The position numbers were made by a program, and so were the translations under genes. 64,000 nucleotides of DNA from Silurus meridionalis (lineage: Eukaryota; Chordata; Actinopteri; Siluriformes; Siluridae), in assembly GCF_014805685.1 (NCBI RefSeq), contig NC_060896.1, forward strand, positions 11,975,389 to 12,039,388. The letters are read 5' to 3'. Below the pieces are notes generated by a model that saw only the letters and a list, made by a program, of their open reading frames with translations, was not told the origin of the DNA and made no database searches. Below, one piece after another: positions 44,680 to 59,520 of this stretch. Position 1 is the first letter of the stretch; every line of letters starts with the position of its first letter.

Positions 44680-47600
44680 AAAATGAAAAACAACCATCAA
44701 ATTTATATCAGAAAATAACCAGTATATCATTAACACTTGTATATCATGTTAAAGCAAGAAGCCAGTCTGTGCACTGAAAGATTTAAGTTGCACAAATAAC
44801 CGGTATAAATGATTGCAAAGCACCAAGGGTAGGCTATAAATATACGATTATATTGCCACTCATAATAGGAGGAAAACCCTGATTAAGTTTCAACCCCAAT
44901 CTCCTTAAAGGTTTAATTGGATGGAAATCCCACAGCTTGTGAATACCAGCTAAATGGATGTACATGAAAAACCAGACACTTAGAAATTATTAATTCACAC
45001 GTCTTCATTACAGATGTGAATGATGATACATTTTTACATTTCCTTCAATTTACTGTATCACAAAACATATTGCTACAAAAAATAAAATTATATATAATGT
45101 TTAAAAAAAAATTTAAGAATGCATAGTTTAGCTATAGAGTTACATGTAATGCAGTTCATTACAATTATTTATAAATATTGATTTAGTAATTTAGTTACTA
45201 AATAGTTTAGTTGAATTGGGAATAAAAGACATTCTCCACTTAGACAAAAATATTACATTCCATTATATAAATCATAATACTACCTCTCATGTGTATCCTG
45301 ACTGTAAAGTAACTCAGTAAGAAATCAGTCCATAAATATATCATTCCTCCGCATTATTAGTGTAAAAAAAAAAAACTGTGCAGACACAATATTTTGGGAA
45401 AATGTCTCATTTTGACAGTGTTTGTAAATTAATTTTGATTGTGTCAAGCAAAGAGGGGATTGTTCAGAGCTAAAGCCGTGACTGGAGGCGTATATATTTA
45501 CACACCTCAAACAAAGAGGCCTATAATCTATACAAAGCACGCAACAATACCCGTGAATAAAGAACCTTGTAGGAAAAGGCAAAGGCAATTTTTCTAATTC
45601 TGTTAATTTCACTTCCAAAGCAATTAAAACGTGGTGGAGATAATGCTTCCAAACAATCGCTGCCTGACAAAGTGTTTCTGTCTTTGTAAATGAAACATCT
45701 TTAGGCTAATTCCGACTTCCACGCCTGCATGGTTCACTGTAATTTCAGATAAAATTAACATAGTTAGATTTGGACTTAATAATCAAGGGAGAAAGGAGGA
45801 AAGGAAAAAGATCGATCCCATATGCAATATTTTTAGAACGCAGCCCGAGCCTTGGACAATCTAATTTTCTATATCTGCGAAGACATTTTCATACAATTAA
45901 TTTTCCTTTAATCATAATTGTACAAAAGAGCTTTTTCTGTTTAAAAAAAAAAGTCCAATTATATTTTGTGTTTAAATGTAAGTTTGAATTATGATTTTCT
46001 TTCTCATTAGTGCTCCGGTTAAATCGCTGCATCACTGCTTTCAGACATCAAATGGTGCAGAAAGTTTTTGCTCTCTTCCTTTTCTTCCTTTCATGAACAG
46101 ACCAATCCATATCTCTCCCAGCAGGCCAGGGAAGAGGATATTACTGCATGCATTCACCACCAAGTGTAATTTGTTTGTGGTCAATTAAAACCAAGGAGAA
46201 TTGGTCCAAGGGACAAAAAGTGATATTCAGTCATCTCAAAGCAATTCCACCAGGGGTATTCATGTGCTGTTATCATTCATGGGAAAATGACACGAATACT
46301 CTTGTATCACCAAATGCCCATGTGCACCACTAGTTATTGGAAGTAATAAATGATTCAAAAGCGTGTGCGTGGAAGATATTTATTATTGGTGATATTTTTT
46401 AGATATTATAGATATAACCCTACATTTATAATAAAAACCTAGAATCAATAAAGATTTTCCTTGCAAAGAAAATCGTTTGAACTTTGATAATGAAATATAA
46501 ATAGTTCAAATGCGCAATATTTAATGTGCATATCAGTAATTTCCTATAACCTGCTATTACTAATAAATATGTATCTTGATCAGGGGGATTTAACTGCACC
46601 AATTCTTTTTACAGAAAATTGAGGAAAGATCTTTAAAGGAGGAAAGAGTCTTTCAATAATATACATTTTACATATGTGATTTGTAATTTTGATGTTTATT
46701 TGGGTAATCTAGCTTCTTCCTTATATAGCCTAAATGGCATCCATTTAGATGCCTCTTCCTTTTCTTTTTTTGAGGCATGATGTAAGATTCGTAGAAAGAG
46801 GCACTAACTTGATTTAATTCAATCATTTGTGCTCACTTGTTCCCAAAGTCTACTTATTGAACTTTCACTTGTGTGGTATGTGCATTATTTTGTTAAACTG
46901 ACTTAATTGACAGAAACATGGCCAAATTGTTTCTAATGTGAATATTAGTTTGATGAAATGAGTGTTTAGTGGTTAACAAAAGAATACTTGACCGCATGAC
47001 TGCACACAATGATCAATGTCTACTCTGCATAGCACACACATTCTATGTTCTGGTAATGAGATAATGAAATCATTTCATAGTGTAGACTTTCAGCTCGATC
47101 TGGGTCAAAAGATCTGGAGCGCTGCTTAACGCTTGGACCTTCAATAAGGCCGATGCGATGCTGAACGCGTAATATCTGGGGGAAAAATGTAGAAACAGAT
47201 AATGGCAGTAATAAGAGTTTTACAAACGCGCATACTCATGCACATACCCACATAGGACTTTGAGTCCTAACTGCCACTCGAACAGATAGAACAAAGTGGC
47301 TTAGCTGATGAAGGTAGAGAAGATATCGCTTTATTAACTGGCGTCGTCCACATCAAACCTGTGTGCTTAACAGTAGCGATTAAATACTGAGACAACACAT
47401 CAAACCTTAGACTGATTAAACTCTCTCTCACACACATACCAGCACTCTCACACTAATAACCGTATTACAAAACAGTCTGCAAGCTGATGGCTCTTCTTGA
47501 ATCAGGTAATTGGAGACCGAGCATTGTGAAAGACGTGGGGAGAGGAAACGTGGGTCATTGTTGTTCATGACCCAAATAAATGACTGAAATACACACAGCT

Positions 47601-49571
47601 AGTTATTTTAATAAACTAATGTTACCCGCCACATGATCATCCTACACATAAAAACCAAACATTTGGATCGGGAATCAGCTTCTGACCTGAATATTGTTCT
47701 AAAAAAACTAAATGAGAAGTGCAATCAAATCAGGCAACAGATGAGCAGGTGTAGTGGAGGTATATCGATCATGGCAGGGCAGGGTTGAGGAAACATGCAG
47801 AAATGATTGATGAGCTGCTAAAGTTGTGGGACACAGGTCTGACCGGCTATGCCACGTGTCAGCAGAGTCACTGGAGCTGAAGATAAGCTGTAAGCCTCAG
47901 GACTGGTGCACTTTAGCTTGTCAGTTGCTGAAGGCAGCATGAAAGTACCACAGCACATACATATACACACAGGTACAGTGTGCTGCTGATGCTGAAGCAT
48001 TGGCTGCAGAGGACTATGATTAAGGTTGACTGACGTTCTGACAATGTTGTTAATACAAAATTGGTGTGGTGTTTCATCATATCAGCAATGGACCTTAGCC
48101 TTGATTTTTTTAACCTGATATAGTATTATCAGAATATACTGCCCTATCTTCCCCTGCTCCAGTGAAGCCAGAATACTGATCAAATACAAGCCAAATTACT
48201 TTTTCATTGTAATCTGAATGGAAATCAACATAACTAAAAAATAACAGCTGATCTAAGAGTGTAGGCTATGTACAGACAACAAAGGAAATCCTATTTATTT
48301 CTTGAATGTCCTCAAGCAACGAAACACAGTTAGGCCATTTGTTCCATAATACACAGATTTCCTAAACAAGACTATACCCATATCGGTTGCCATAATAACA
48401 GTGGAAGTTAAAAAGCGAGACATATGTTAGAATAACATTTTTAGACCCTTTAAAGGAAAAACATCATAAAAAACTTTTTAGATACTGAAATTCTTTGTTT
48501 TTTCCACAAATCATTAACATTGAAATCTCATTTGATTAATAAGAGTTTTGTTGACCTGAAATCCTGAGGTTTAACTTTCAAATGTGGCTTGAACTGGCAC
48601 TAAGTGCCACTGCTATTAATAATGCAAAAAAAAGATTTCTGCATTCAAAATGGAAAAGAAAAAAAAAAATCAGATTTTAGCTGCCTGTTTGAACATTAAA
48701 AGCCTTGGAAGCCAACATACAATAGAACTGACAAAAGGGCAAATTTCTGCTGGACAATTATACAACAGTACTAAATAGAAATACAATGTTTTTATAATGA
48801 TGTATCTCCTGAATGCTATTCCTGGTCCACATTAGAAAGGGTTAGAAATAAATCTGAGTGAAGAAGCAGTGATTCTACACAATGTGTGCACATTTCCACC
48901 AGCCCTGCTGAGATGCCATCTACACAGTAGAGACATTGAAAACAGAATCAAAATATACACCGCTTATTTCATAGACAGTACTGTTTTTGTATCAGGTTAC
49001 ATTTCTTAGGCCAATATAATATTTCATTTATATGACTGATTGTGGAGATATTTATATGCACAAGACATTAGATCACTTCAAACGTCCCACTGCAGATTGG
49101 ACAGCAGAACAGCTCACAACAGGACTCCAGGACACCACAAAGATTCATTTAAACTCATTCTTCTGCCACTTCATCACTTCCCTCTATGTATTCACCTTAT
49201 CCTACCCTCAACTATATGCAATTTAGCGAGTCTTTCCTGCAAACTATCTGGTCTTTCTCTTCTGCTCCGTCTCTTAGTCTTCCCGTTTTAACTCCTTCCC
49301 TCACTCACTCTCTGTCTCTCACCCTCCCTCTCTCACTCTCCCTCTCTCTGACTCGAAGCGTCATTCTTTGCGGATAGCTGCAAGCCGTTCGCGGTTATCG
49401 GCTGCTGCAGACTCTCTCTGCTGGTCTGATCTGTCTCCTCTTCATTAAGCAAATACGCCAACGTGGAAATGAAAACATAATAGCTATTTGATTTCCAGCG
49501 AGATATTTTGCATATTGGTTCGGAGCTGATAGTGGAATTTCATCAAGTTGGGTATTTTTTTTTCCACGCTT

Positions 49572-49593
49572 TAAAAAAAAAAAAAAAAAAAAA
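49572..49593. repeat. poly(A) tract
   Basis: An A run of about 22 bases; no retroposon body recognised to its left. Confidence 0.8.
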
Positions 49594-52500
49594 CGACATG
49601 ACTGAGCTGGGCAGCTTCAGCAGGATTTCTTTACATTGCTGGGGAGGGAAGCATGGAGAAGGGGGAAAAAAAACAGAAAAGCACCAGTTCCCCAGAAAGA
49701 CTACTTAAACGATTAAATATCCCCTATTCTCCCTTTTTTTCTCTTTTTGATAACAGGGAAGGAGAATTTAAAGAATTCACAGTGCTTTAGGTTCACTATA
49801 CTAATCAGAGATAGGAGGGAGAAAATTAACTCCTTAATGAGCAGGAGCCATCTTTCTGATAACAGCTCAGCAAGGAGAGATGATGGGATGGGAGACAGAC
49901 TGAGAATAGAGGAAAGGGAGGAAAAAAAGAGAGAATATTTTCACTTGCATGGAAGAAATCTGATGCCCCCCACTCTGAAAATTGTTCTTTGTGTGCACAG
50001 AGGGCAGGTGAGATGGCAGGTAGTGATATCGCATAGCTACAAGATGGCCAGGACCGCTGGTGAGATGCATTGTCCTATAAGGGGGTATTTCTCACGGCCC
50101 TGAGAGAGAAAAACTAGCCCTGCAAACACAGATCAGCAGAACTCCTCACGGCAATCCATCACATCCCCCTCCTGTAGCAGAGAGCTCAGCCTGGGTAAAA
50201 CATGTCTACAAACTGGCTGCTTGCTTTTACTAAAAGATCAGGTCAAATCTATACAGTAACATAAAATGTGTACATTGAATTCCTTTTTTTTCCTTTTTTC
50301 TTTTTTTTTTTGCAAAGGTCCACTCAAACAGCTACCACAAGTGAAAGATAACAATTACTGTATAATCCTTTACAATTAATTAGTTTATGGCTAGAACCAA
50401 CACAATAAGATTATTTCATATGTAAGTTGTGCTCAATGTTACCACCTTTTGTCTGCAATCTAAACAAATGAGACACATTTAGTACTTCACCTTTACCCTT
50501 CACTTTCCAGTCATCTATAATCAACATTTTCCAAGTCTTGATTTTTAAACAAGCCATGTCATCTGTTCAATAATCAAACCGGAAAATGTAAATATATCAA
50601 TAGTCTTAGAAAACTTTCCATACCTTCCCTTGCACTTGAATCTGGGCATCAACGAGCATGGTAACAACCCCTGTGATAGACAATGAGCATGCAAATATGC
50701 TAAGGCTAGTATTCTATAATTCTCCCTTTTTGTCTTTAAAAAATATGCATCTATGCCACCCTGGAATAAATGAGCCTCAAATGTGCCATTCAGTCAATCC
50801 TCAGGGAGCAATCAGTCAGAGCAGGGTTTAATTTTAATCGTTGGAGGTCTTTCGGCTAGTTGATTATGTGGTGTGATGGTTGCTAAAACAATTTACAGCA
50901 ACAATAAATTGTTCTGTAAAGCAAATCATTATATGTTTAGTATTCAAATCTGACTCACATTTAATGCATAGATATTAATTAGCCCATGTTTCAGATGAAC
51001 GCGCACTCTCATCACTGTGCTAAAAATGTTTTTAATTAAAAAAGTTGATTTGCTGATTTGCAAAAAAAAAAAGCCATGATACGGCAAGATGTTTTTGATC
51101 TAATCTATAACCATCCATACTGCTTTTTTCGAAAAAATAAATGCCATTTACTGCTATGAATTATCCATGTCAGTAAGTAGTTTAGAAAAAAATTATATAT
51201 TTTTTTTCTTTTTTGTATAAAATTGAGCAAATATGAAAACAGCTAGAAATGGCCAAACTTTTTCACAAGCAGGATTATACATTATGGTACTTCATTCAAC
51301 GTTTTGAACCTTCCAGAAGTCACAGTTAGGTCACTATTTATTTTTTTCTGCATCTCCAGCATGGAAAAATATGTCTCTTGTCTCAAGCACTTTAGCTCCT
51401 CAAAATTAACATTCATCTGACCCCCAGTTATTGGTTTTACATTTTCTCAATTTTTTAATTACTAAAATGGTGCACACATGTATGTGTCTTTGTTAATATT
51501 ACTGCATGTGTACTGCAGACGAGAACAATATTGGTTGAAAATCTGTTACAGATGATTTTATCCAGATCATAAAAATCAGAGAGATTATGTATACTCTTCC
51601 TCACAGTAACGAATAGCTGACTACACAAAAATGTATGGTTTGTTCTCTTTGTACTAAATTGCTTATGTTCTCTGTGATAAATTGACTTTTGTAAATTGAA
51701 AACATGTTTATAGGTAGAACTACTGTTTTGCTATCAAGGTCTAAAAAATCAAAAATCAAAATAAACATGTATCCCATATTTCCTGCATTGTAAATATGCT
51801 TTTAAAATTCATGATATACTGTATATGTTTGCTATTCCTTACTACTGGAGGAAACAACGTGATCTCTGTGGTATGGTTGTTGTCAGACAATGTGGTCTGA
51901 GTATTTTAGAATCTCCAAGGATTTTCAGATACATCATCATCAAAATAAATCCAGTGAGTAGCACCTGTGCAGAAGGAAAGGTTTAATTGACGAGTGAGGC
52001 AAATGTACAGACTGGTTTAGAGTTGACAGGAAGGATATAACAACTCAAATAAACATTCTTTACAACTAGGGTGTGAAGAAAAGCATCCAGATTGCACAAC
52101 ATATCAAACTTTGAGGCAGATTGACTGTAACAACAGAAAACCTGATCGCACTCCTGTCAGCCAAGAACAGAACTCTATAAATACAGTGGGCACAAAGTGT
52201 ACAGTTGGAGTAAGTATATAAATGTGCATGTATACAGGCATTCCTAATAAAGTGGACTGCAAGTATTATAACACATACAAACTAGAGCTGCATTCCAACA
52301 TATACTTCACAATAAAATTTACTTTTTCTGTGAAGTGTATATACATTACAGCATATATTAAATGAGTATGCAAGTACTGTGCTGATACATACTAACACAT
52401 CACATAGTGGAAAAGAAAGATTGTTTGCCTAGTAATGCACAGTCACCATAAAGACCTCCTCATTGCATTTCAGCATTTCCCCATTAATTATTCCTTATGT

Positions 52501-52740
52501 AGAATAGAATAGAATAGAATAGAATAGAATAGAATAGAATAGAATAGAATAGCCTTTATTTGACGCATATACATTACAGCACAGTGAATTTATCTTTTTT
52601 TTTTTTTCCGCATATCCCAACTGTTTCGAAAGCTGGGATCAGAGAGCAGGGGTCCGCTGTGATACAGTGTCCCTGGAGGACAGAGGGTTAAAGGGGCCTT
52701 GCTCAAGGGCCCAGGAGTGGCAGTTTGGCAATGGCTTGGC
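52501..52740 (-). mobile_element. retroposon 3' part with (TATTC)n tail
   Basis: On the minus strand the sequence runs from a module CCAAACTGCCACTCCTGGGC / CTTGAGCAAGGCCCC (52685-52728) through GGGATATGCGG and ends in AATAAAGGC followed by ten TATTC units (52501-52552). A microsatellite tail right after AATAAA-type sequence is typical of fish LINE/SINE 3' ends. The head is missing or beyond recognition. Confidence 0.65.
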
Positions 52741-54687
52741 TATCACTCACCCTATAGTATATATCATATCATATACTTTCTTTGTTTTATTTAGAACATT
52801 ACTTTTACAAGTCGCTACAACTTGCTACGTTTGAAGGTTTAATTCGGCCACACAAAGCACCTCAAAACTATTTTCAGTACTATCTATAAAAGTGTCGACA
52901 GATCTACACTACTCTTTGGCAAATAGACTCTCCAGATGCATTTCGCAAACTTGATTTAACTTACAGCAATTTAGGAACAACTAATTCTCTTCTTAGGTGT
53001 TATTTAGTAAACAGTATAGATAAGAAAAGGGATGCTCAGAATTTCATCAGTACTGAATAAATACTGAGGAAGATCAATGTCAATTCCCCTGTTAACACAT
53101 CAAATTGTCATGACGTGCACTCATCTGTGAGTGTATTGTTTGTTCTGCGAGTATAAGGGAGTCAAGCTTTGCACATCTGCGTCTATACCCTGTGAATGGC
53201 CTTGCAGTTTGTTTGGGTGTGTAGGGGGGTGGATTGAAGCTGGCAGTGGTGGGGTGGGGGGGGTTTAGATAGTGAAGGATGAAATAAGTATTTGATTCAG
53301 CCGCCACCCCACCCTCCCTGTGTATCTTGGGATGGTGGGAAAGTTGAAATCTGCTGCTATTTTCTATCATTTATCACGCTGCTTATCGCCTGACTCTTGT
53401 CTGCATGCCTGGATTCTACAGCAGGGTCTAAGCTCAGGCTGCCAGGCAATTCAACTACCCACAACTACATTCTGAGAGGAAAAAATCCTTGACACTAGTG
53501 CGGTTGGGACAATGTTGTATATTCACTGGTAACAGAATATAAGAATGGGAAAGGAAGATACATCCAGTTAGTATAAAAAAAAAAATCCATGGCAGGGTGT
53601 AAAACACATTTATTTGTTATGTGATTTGCTAGAGTTCAACTGACCTAAACTAGGCATAATTCATTTGTGGACAAGGAGGGGCAGTAAACAGCTTTAAGCA
53701 TTTTGTCTATAGAGGAGGAGGGACAACAGCTGCGACCAGCTGCGTCTAACTGACTTCTAATGAGCGTCACATTAACCAACAGCGTGGGGTTACTCAGAGG
53801 CCATAACCTGTTCTCACACTCACAACACACAGATTCGTTGGCTATTGATTTCTGCTCAGTGCACAAGCCTTGAAGAAAAGATTGGAAGACTGATTCGGAA
53901 AAATTCTCCCCAAAAAATATGAATGCCATCAAATGCAGCAAGACTTCATGCTACCTCTCATATCACAGTGTACTGCTGAAGGAGCTCTCAGAGACATTGT
54001 TGCATCTGTTATCAAACCTTCGTCGACTTGACAGATATGAAATGTCCTTGGATAAGCCTGAGGCAACGTTCACACACATTCTTTTATTCTGCATTGCTAA
54101 CATCATACATTACAGAAGCAACGTCATATGGAGCAATGAGTATCTATAAATGAAAATCCTGCGTACCAAAAATATCAATTCAGTTCGTACAGGTGATGTC
54201 ATTTCGCAAAATTTTAATAAGACAAAAAAATTATCTGCGTGCCAATACTTCAAATAGAAACAAGTCTTATCAAATTCAACAGGGTACATAGTAAATAATT
54301 TAAATTTGCATTTGATTAAAGAGTTTATTCCGTTTTTAGATACATAAAAACGGAATAAACAGAATCGATACATTATAGAATTCATATAATATATTAAAGT
54401 ATATATTATACAAAGTGTTTATCCTTATTATACACTTTATCCCATTGGAATTTATGTTAAAGGGGAAAAAAAATAATGAAATCTGAAATGTTTATGTTTA
54501 AGAAAAAAAAAACCTCTGACCTGCTTCCTGCTTTTTTTTCTATTGTGTTTAAGGAATTTTGACCTTCCAGAGGTCATGTAATACTGATACACTGTAGTGC
54601 TACATCTAATGTTCTCGTTCTGTATCAGCAACATTTTTATTGACTCATTTGAATGCAATGGAATGATTTCCATTTTAAAGAATGCAT

Positions 54688-54757
54688 ATGTGTGTGTGTG
54701 TGTGAGAGTGTGTGTGAGAGTGTGTATGAGAGTGTGTATGAGAGTGTGTATGAGAGT
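54688..54757. repeat. GT-rich 12-bp minisatellite
   Basis: A GT run followed by at least four copies of a GTGTGTATGAGA-type unit. Confidence 0.9.
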
Positions 54758-55195
54758 TACACAGAGTTCAGTTTGAGTGAGCTGGAATGAGCAGGGTCAG
54801 CGATGCAGCAAGGCTGAAATGCTTTGGGGAGGATAAGTGTGTTCTCCCTCACATCTTTTCTCTGAGTGATACTGGGAGGATGCTGGAGGAGGAGAAAAAG
54901 ATTGGGCTGGTATGCAGAGGACACGACTCTCATCCTTTTCTCTGTCTCTGTGATCTAATTGTGTAAAGGAGATACAGGTTTCTCCTTCATTCCTAGTGCT
55001 TTCTGCTCTTCTCATTTCGCTGCTCTTTACCGCACGCAAACATATACATACAAACATGCAGACCTAATGCCTACCTACCTGCATACACACATACTCACAC
55101 ACACAGACATTTATTCACCTCCTGACTATCAGTCCAAAGCTTAACTTGTCTACTATATGTAGAAAGAGCTTCTTACACTACCTACACAGAGAGAA

Positions 55196-55199
<4 letters not shown>

Positions 55200-55239
<40 letters not shown>
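55200..55239. repeat. (GA)n microsatellite
   Basis: A perfect dinucleotide run of about 40 bases. Confidence 0.95.
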
Positions 55240-55244
<5 letters not shown>

Positions 55245-55641
55245 AAAACACACTTCCCAGCTGCTGTAGCCCGAGTCATAGACTAAACAGCCATGGCAAG
55301 CAGAACATGTCAACCGGCTCACAACTAGGTCATATTCACACATTAAGAAGGCTGAAGGCCACTCTGCTGAGAGCAGTGTTTAGGCTAGCATTTTCCCAAG
55401 ATGAGATAGAGCATTACAGACCTAAACAAATCAGCTTCCCAATATACATGACTTCCACTGTGGAACGATGTGACATGAATACATTTACACCAGTAAAGGA
55501 ACTGAAACTAGCTCTGTACACTCTAATAACAAACAGTACTACAGCTCTAAACGTAATTATTCAATTTGAATGTTACAATAAGTGTTTATATGCTGTATGT
55601 GAGTGTAGTGAGGTACTTATTTAGACATACACTCTTGAACC

Positions 55642-55642
<1 letters not shown>

Positions 55643-55698
<56 letters not shown>
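55643..55698. repeat. (GT)n microsatellite
   Basis: A perfect dinucleotide run of about 56 bases. Confidence 0.97.
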
Positions 55699-55699
<1 letters not shown>

Positions 55700-56564
55700 T
55701 GTATCCAAGAGTTAGAGGGAGAGAAAGGCAGTCTCATCTCTCTGGAAAACGGATGTGGTCCTTTATTGCTCTCGTATAATTGTTATGACTTAATCACCAT
55801 AAAAGCACATAAAACCAGAGACAACACACAGAGCTACTGCTCAGGAGTCAACCCCATGTAGAAGGTTATTCACACACACACACTCACAGAAACCTATCTA
55901 TCTATAGCATTAACTGTCTATGAGATCCGAATGCTACACATTTAATTTTTTTGTAATAATCAATAAATGAGGGTAGGTCATATGATAAGCTTAATTTTTT
56001 TTTTTTTATTGTTTATGACAATCTTTTGTCACAAATGTTGATTGTTGTCCTCGACTCAGGCTCATAATAGAAAACATTTTTAGTTCAATTTTTTTATTAA
56101 GTTTACTGAAAAAAATGATCTATTAATTTACATATTTTCCAAATGTTTAAGGAAAAATGTGTTCTGTTGCACATTGCTGTAATTTGTACATTATAAATCA
56201 GGATATAAACCTCACACATTTCATTAAAGTAATTAATTTGATACGGTACTATACATTTCTGGATCAAATTAGATATTTGAAAATACTTGGGAATCTGCTA
56301 TGATATAATATGATAAGATATTAGTAACCTCAGATCAATATTTGACCAACCTCCTGCTGTTGGCCTACCGTTCATTCATTATAATAATATATTTTTAATA
56401 AATTGATTGGAAATTAACATTATATTATTGTTGCCTGTATTCATTTCCATCAAAACCTTGTACAACTCTTTCTGTAACATTGCCTTTGTTACATGAAATG
56501 ATTTTCAGAAATGCACACCTTTTCCGAAAGCCCACTCCTGTTTTCACATTCCACAGAACGTAAG

Positions 56565-56567
<3 letters not shown>

Positions 56568-56602
<35 letters not shown>
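56568..56602. repeat. (ATT)n microsatellite
   Basis: A trinucleotide run followed by a short ACT repeat. Confidence 0.93.
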
Positions 56603-56603
<1 letters not shown>

Positions 56604-56746
56604 AACTACTACTACTACTATCATTAATTCAATTAACAGCAGACCCACACTTTTACCTTGACCTTAACCCAAATAGGACTCACAGACCCTTGATAGGTCC
56701 TGCTATTCAGAATCAAAAACAATCTTGTTATTTCATTGTAATAAAC

Positions 56747-56985
56747 TTTCTTTCGGCTTCTCCCATTAGGGGTCGCCACAGCGGATCATCCATATTTGTG
56801 ATCCGCATGTTCGATTTGGCACATGTTTTTACGCTGGATGCCCTTCCTAACGCAACCCTCCCCATTTTTCCGGGCTTGGGACCGGCACTAAGAGTGCACT
56901 GGCTTGTGCAACCCTAATGGCTGGGTTTGGTTCCATGACCGGGAATCGAACCCGGGCCGCGGCTGCAATGCTGACCTAAAATCTG
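56747..56985 (-). mobile_element. composite SINE: tRNA-like head with RTE-like LINE tail
   Basis: On the minus strand the element reads from a tRNA-like segment with a perfect B box (GGTTCGATTCC inside GCGGCCCGGGTTCGATTCCC) through GGTCCCAAGCCCGG and GAAGGGCATCCAGCG. It ends in a tail GATGATCCGCTGTGGCGACC / CCTAATGGGAGAAGCCGAAA. That tail is the same as the tail of the LINE at 37207-37470. The A box is too worn to be certain, so this is a retroposon, not a functional tRNA gene. Confidence 0.75.
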
Positions 56986-58367
56986 TCACCACTAATGTAA
57001 AATCCTCTCAATCTCAATAACAGTGACCCTCTCCATACAGATCCGCACTGTTGACAAGACAAGTTTGCGGAGGCATGTGTGCTTCAAAATAAAAGGCAGA
57101 AACTAAACAATGTATAAATGTAGCTTTATAAATTTAGCTGCAAACATTTTGAATAAAAAGAAATTGGGCATGATATTTATGTAAGATACGCCTTTGCAAA
57201 CAGGTTCTGACTGTGCGTTTTTTTATTAAAATTATGTTCATTTGAAGCACTTGTCTCTGTTCAGACAACTATAATATAGAAAACCAAAAACTGTTTGAAA
57301 ATGCATTAAGGAGTTATAACTATGCTAGATCACAAAAGTACAGTTACACAATGTAATTTAGCTAAAATATCTAATTCTTATAACTAATTCTGTGTCCCTG
57401 GTACAAATGGATCCAAAAAATAAAATGCATTGATAATATGACAAACACTGTAATAAAATGCTTTTATCTTGATGCCAATTATAATGATCACTATCAAAGT
57501 TTTAACTCCAGTACAGTACAAATATTCACAAAAACGTCAGCTGAAGTTAGTACTTTGAATGCTCAAGAGCATATTTGTATTTTGTTCTGTATTTTTTATA
57601 CACATACATGTATTTATTCTTCTCTGTTTTTTCTTTTGAATCATTATGAACAAATGCTCTGTGGTAGACATTTAGTAGTAGTAGTAGTAGAAGTAGAGTA
57701 GTTTTTCCTGCACACAATCAGGGACAAAATGCACAAAAAAGAAATGAACAAGAGAAAAAAAAATGAGGTGGAGTTAAAGAGACAACAGGGGAGAAAAGGG
57801 AAAACAGAAGAGGTAAAGGAGAGGGATAAACATACGAACGGCTGTTGAAATGTTATCTATCACTCATGTCACATGAGCTCAACCAAAAAAAGAAAAAGAA
57901 AAGCCGGAGATGGTGCGAGTGTGGCAGCGATAAGTGTCGAGCATGCAGAGAGGGGATGTAGGGCAGATAGAGGGGGCTTGTTAAATATAACCCACTGCAT
58001 GGCTGGCAGCGGGAAAAAAAGGGGGTATTTTCAAGAGGCAGGGCATCAGTAGAGCCCCTAGTACTCTGATAACATGCATGTTCATAGACAGAGAGAAAAG
58101 GGGGTGGTGGTGGAGCAAGTGATAGAGAAGAAGAAGAAGGAGGAACACAGCCAAACAAAGATGCATGTGGAGATGGCGCTCACGGAAGGAAGTATCACCA
58201 GCACTCAAACGCAAAAGTCACTATGGGATTTCTGATGGGAAAAATGTGTTCTTTTCAGATGTGGAGCAGATAGAACGAGCACAGCCAAATGTCAAAGATG
58301 ATAAATGGAGGAGCGCAAGGAAACACAAGCGCTCTTAAGATCCACACACAAACACGTGGCTGTTCGC

Positions 58368-58370
<3 letters not shown>

Positions 58371-58416
<46 letters not shown>
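58371..58416. repeat. (CA)n microsatellite
   Basis: A perfect dinucleotide run of about 46 bases. Confidence 0.97.
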
Positions 58417-58421
<5 letters not shown>

Positions 58422-59022
58422 ACAATGGAAAGTCTATTTCTGATTCTAAAAAAAATTATACTAAAACAACTGGAGAAAACCAGAGTTGTTCTGTATGTTT
58501 CTGTTTTTTTTTGTTGCATTATGTGTGCCAATGCACGTACACAAACACCTACCATTAATTAGCAGCGTTATCTACATACCCCCACTAAATCTAATTACCA
58601 CCGGTTTGTCATTACCATGAATAAAGGTGAGAAAGCATTAATGAGAACTCATTGTAAAATACCAGTTAGTGAACTAGAGAGAAAAGATTCACTTCTCTCT
58701 AAGGTCAATGGTTGAGCTTAATGAGTTCCCCACACACATCATGATTTTGCAGCATTACAGGCTGTGTATATAGAAAAAATATTTTATTTTTTCAGGCAAT
58801 GGCATAATTCTGCATTAAAACTCACTGTTTTACTTATGCCAATTCATCAACTATTATTTATGCATAACTAAAGAAAAACTGAATGACCATGAGCTATGAC
58901 AACTATTCAAATTAAGGATTTACATAAGAGTTTAAACATAAATAATCAAACTGGAATTATGGGAATATTTGAGACAATGTTGTGGCCCATCTTGTCTGAA
59001 GATCTCTGTGGCAGAGTGGTTT

Positions 59023-59033
59023 ATGTGTGTGTG

Positions 59034-59085
<52 letters not shown>
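59023..59085. repeat. (GT)n microsatellite
   Basis: A dinucleotide run of about 63 bases with one GC interruption, immediately beside the GATA-rich patch 59125-59251. Confidence 0.97.
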
Positions 59086-59086
<1 letters not shown>

Positions 59087-59124
59087 CGGAAGATAATTTT
59101 AATATCGGGGCCGGTGTGGATTGC

Positions 59125-59251
59125 TGATAGTGTTTTAAGGCAGGGCCCAGTGGACTGAGAGCTGGTAGTACCTATCTGTAATTAGTAACCATTCGGTATT
59201 GCTGATAAGATAAACTCACCCTGACCTTTTCCATTTGGTCGTCATGGTAAC
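59125..59251. promoter_or_regulatory. GATA cluster with RFX X-box-like motif
   Basis: Four strict WGATAR sites in 89 bases: 59125-59130, 59172-59177 (minus orientation), and the tandem TGATAAGATAA at 59203-59213. At 59238-59251 GTCGTCATGGTAAC matches the RFX X-box GTYRCCATRGYAAC with one mismatch. It lies between two microsatellites in the first intron. Motifs are visible; enhancer function is inferred. Confidence 0.4.
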
Positions 59252-59377
59252 GGGCCCCTATCCCCCCCCTTCCTTGATATTATTTTAGTGATTAAATAGC
59301 AAATAACAGGGAGATGTGAGAAACTGATAGGGATGATTAATAATGGGGTTTGGTTGATGTGAATGTGTGTATGCACA

Positions 59378-59380
<3 letters not shown>

Positions 59381-59433
<53 letters not shown>

Positions 59434-59455
59434 TGTGTGAGTGTGTGAGTATGAG

Positions 59456-59520
<65 letters not shown>

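Noticed and set aside
56930..56980. Possible tRNA gene because of a perfect GGTTCGATTCC B box
   Set aside because: No credible acceptor stem or A box, and it is joined to a LINE-type tail; it is a SINE head.
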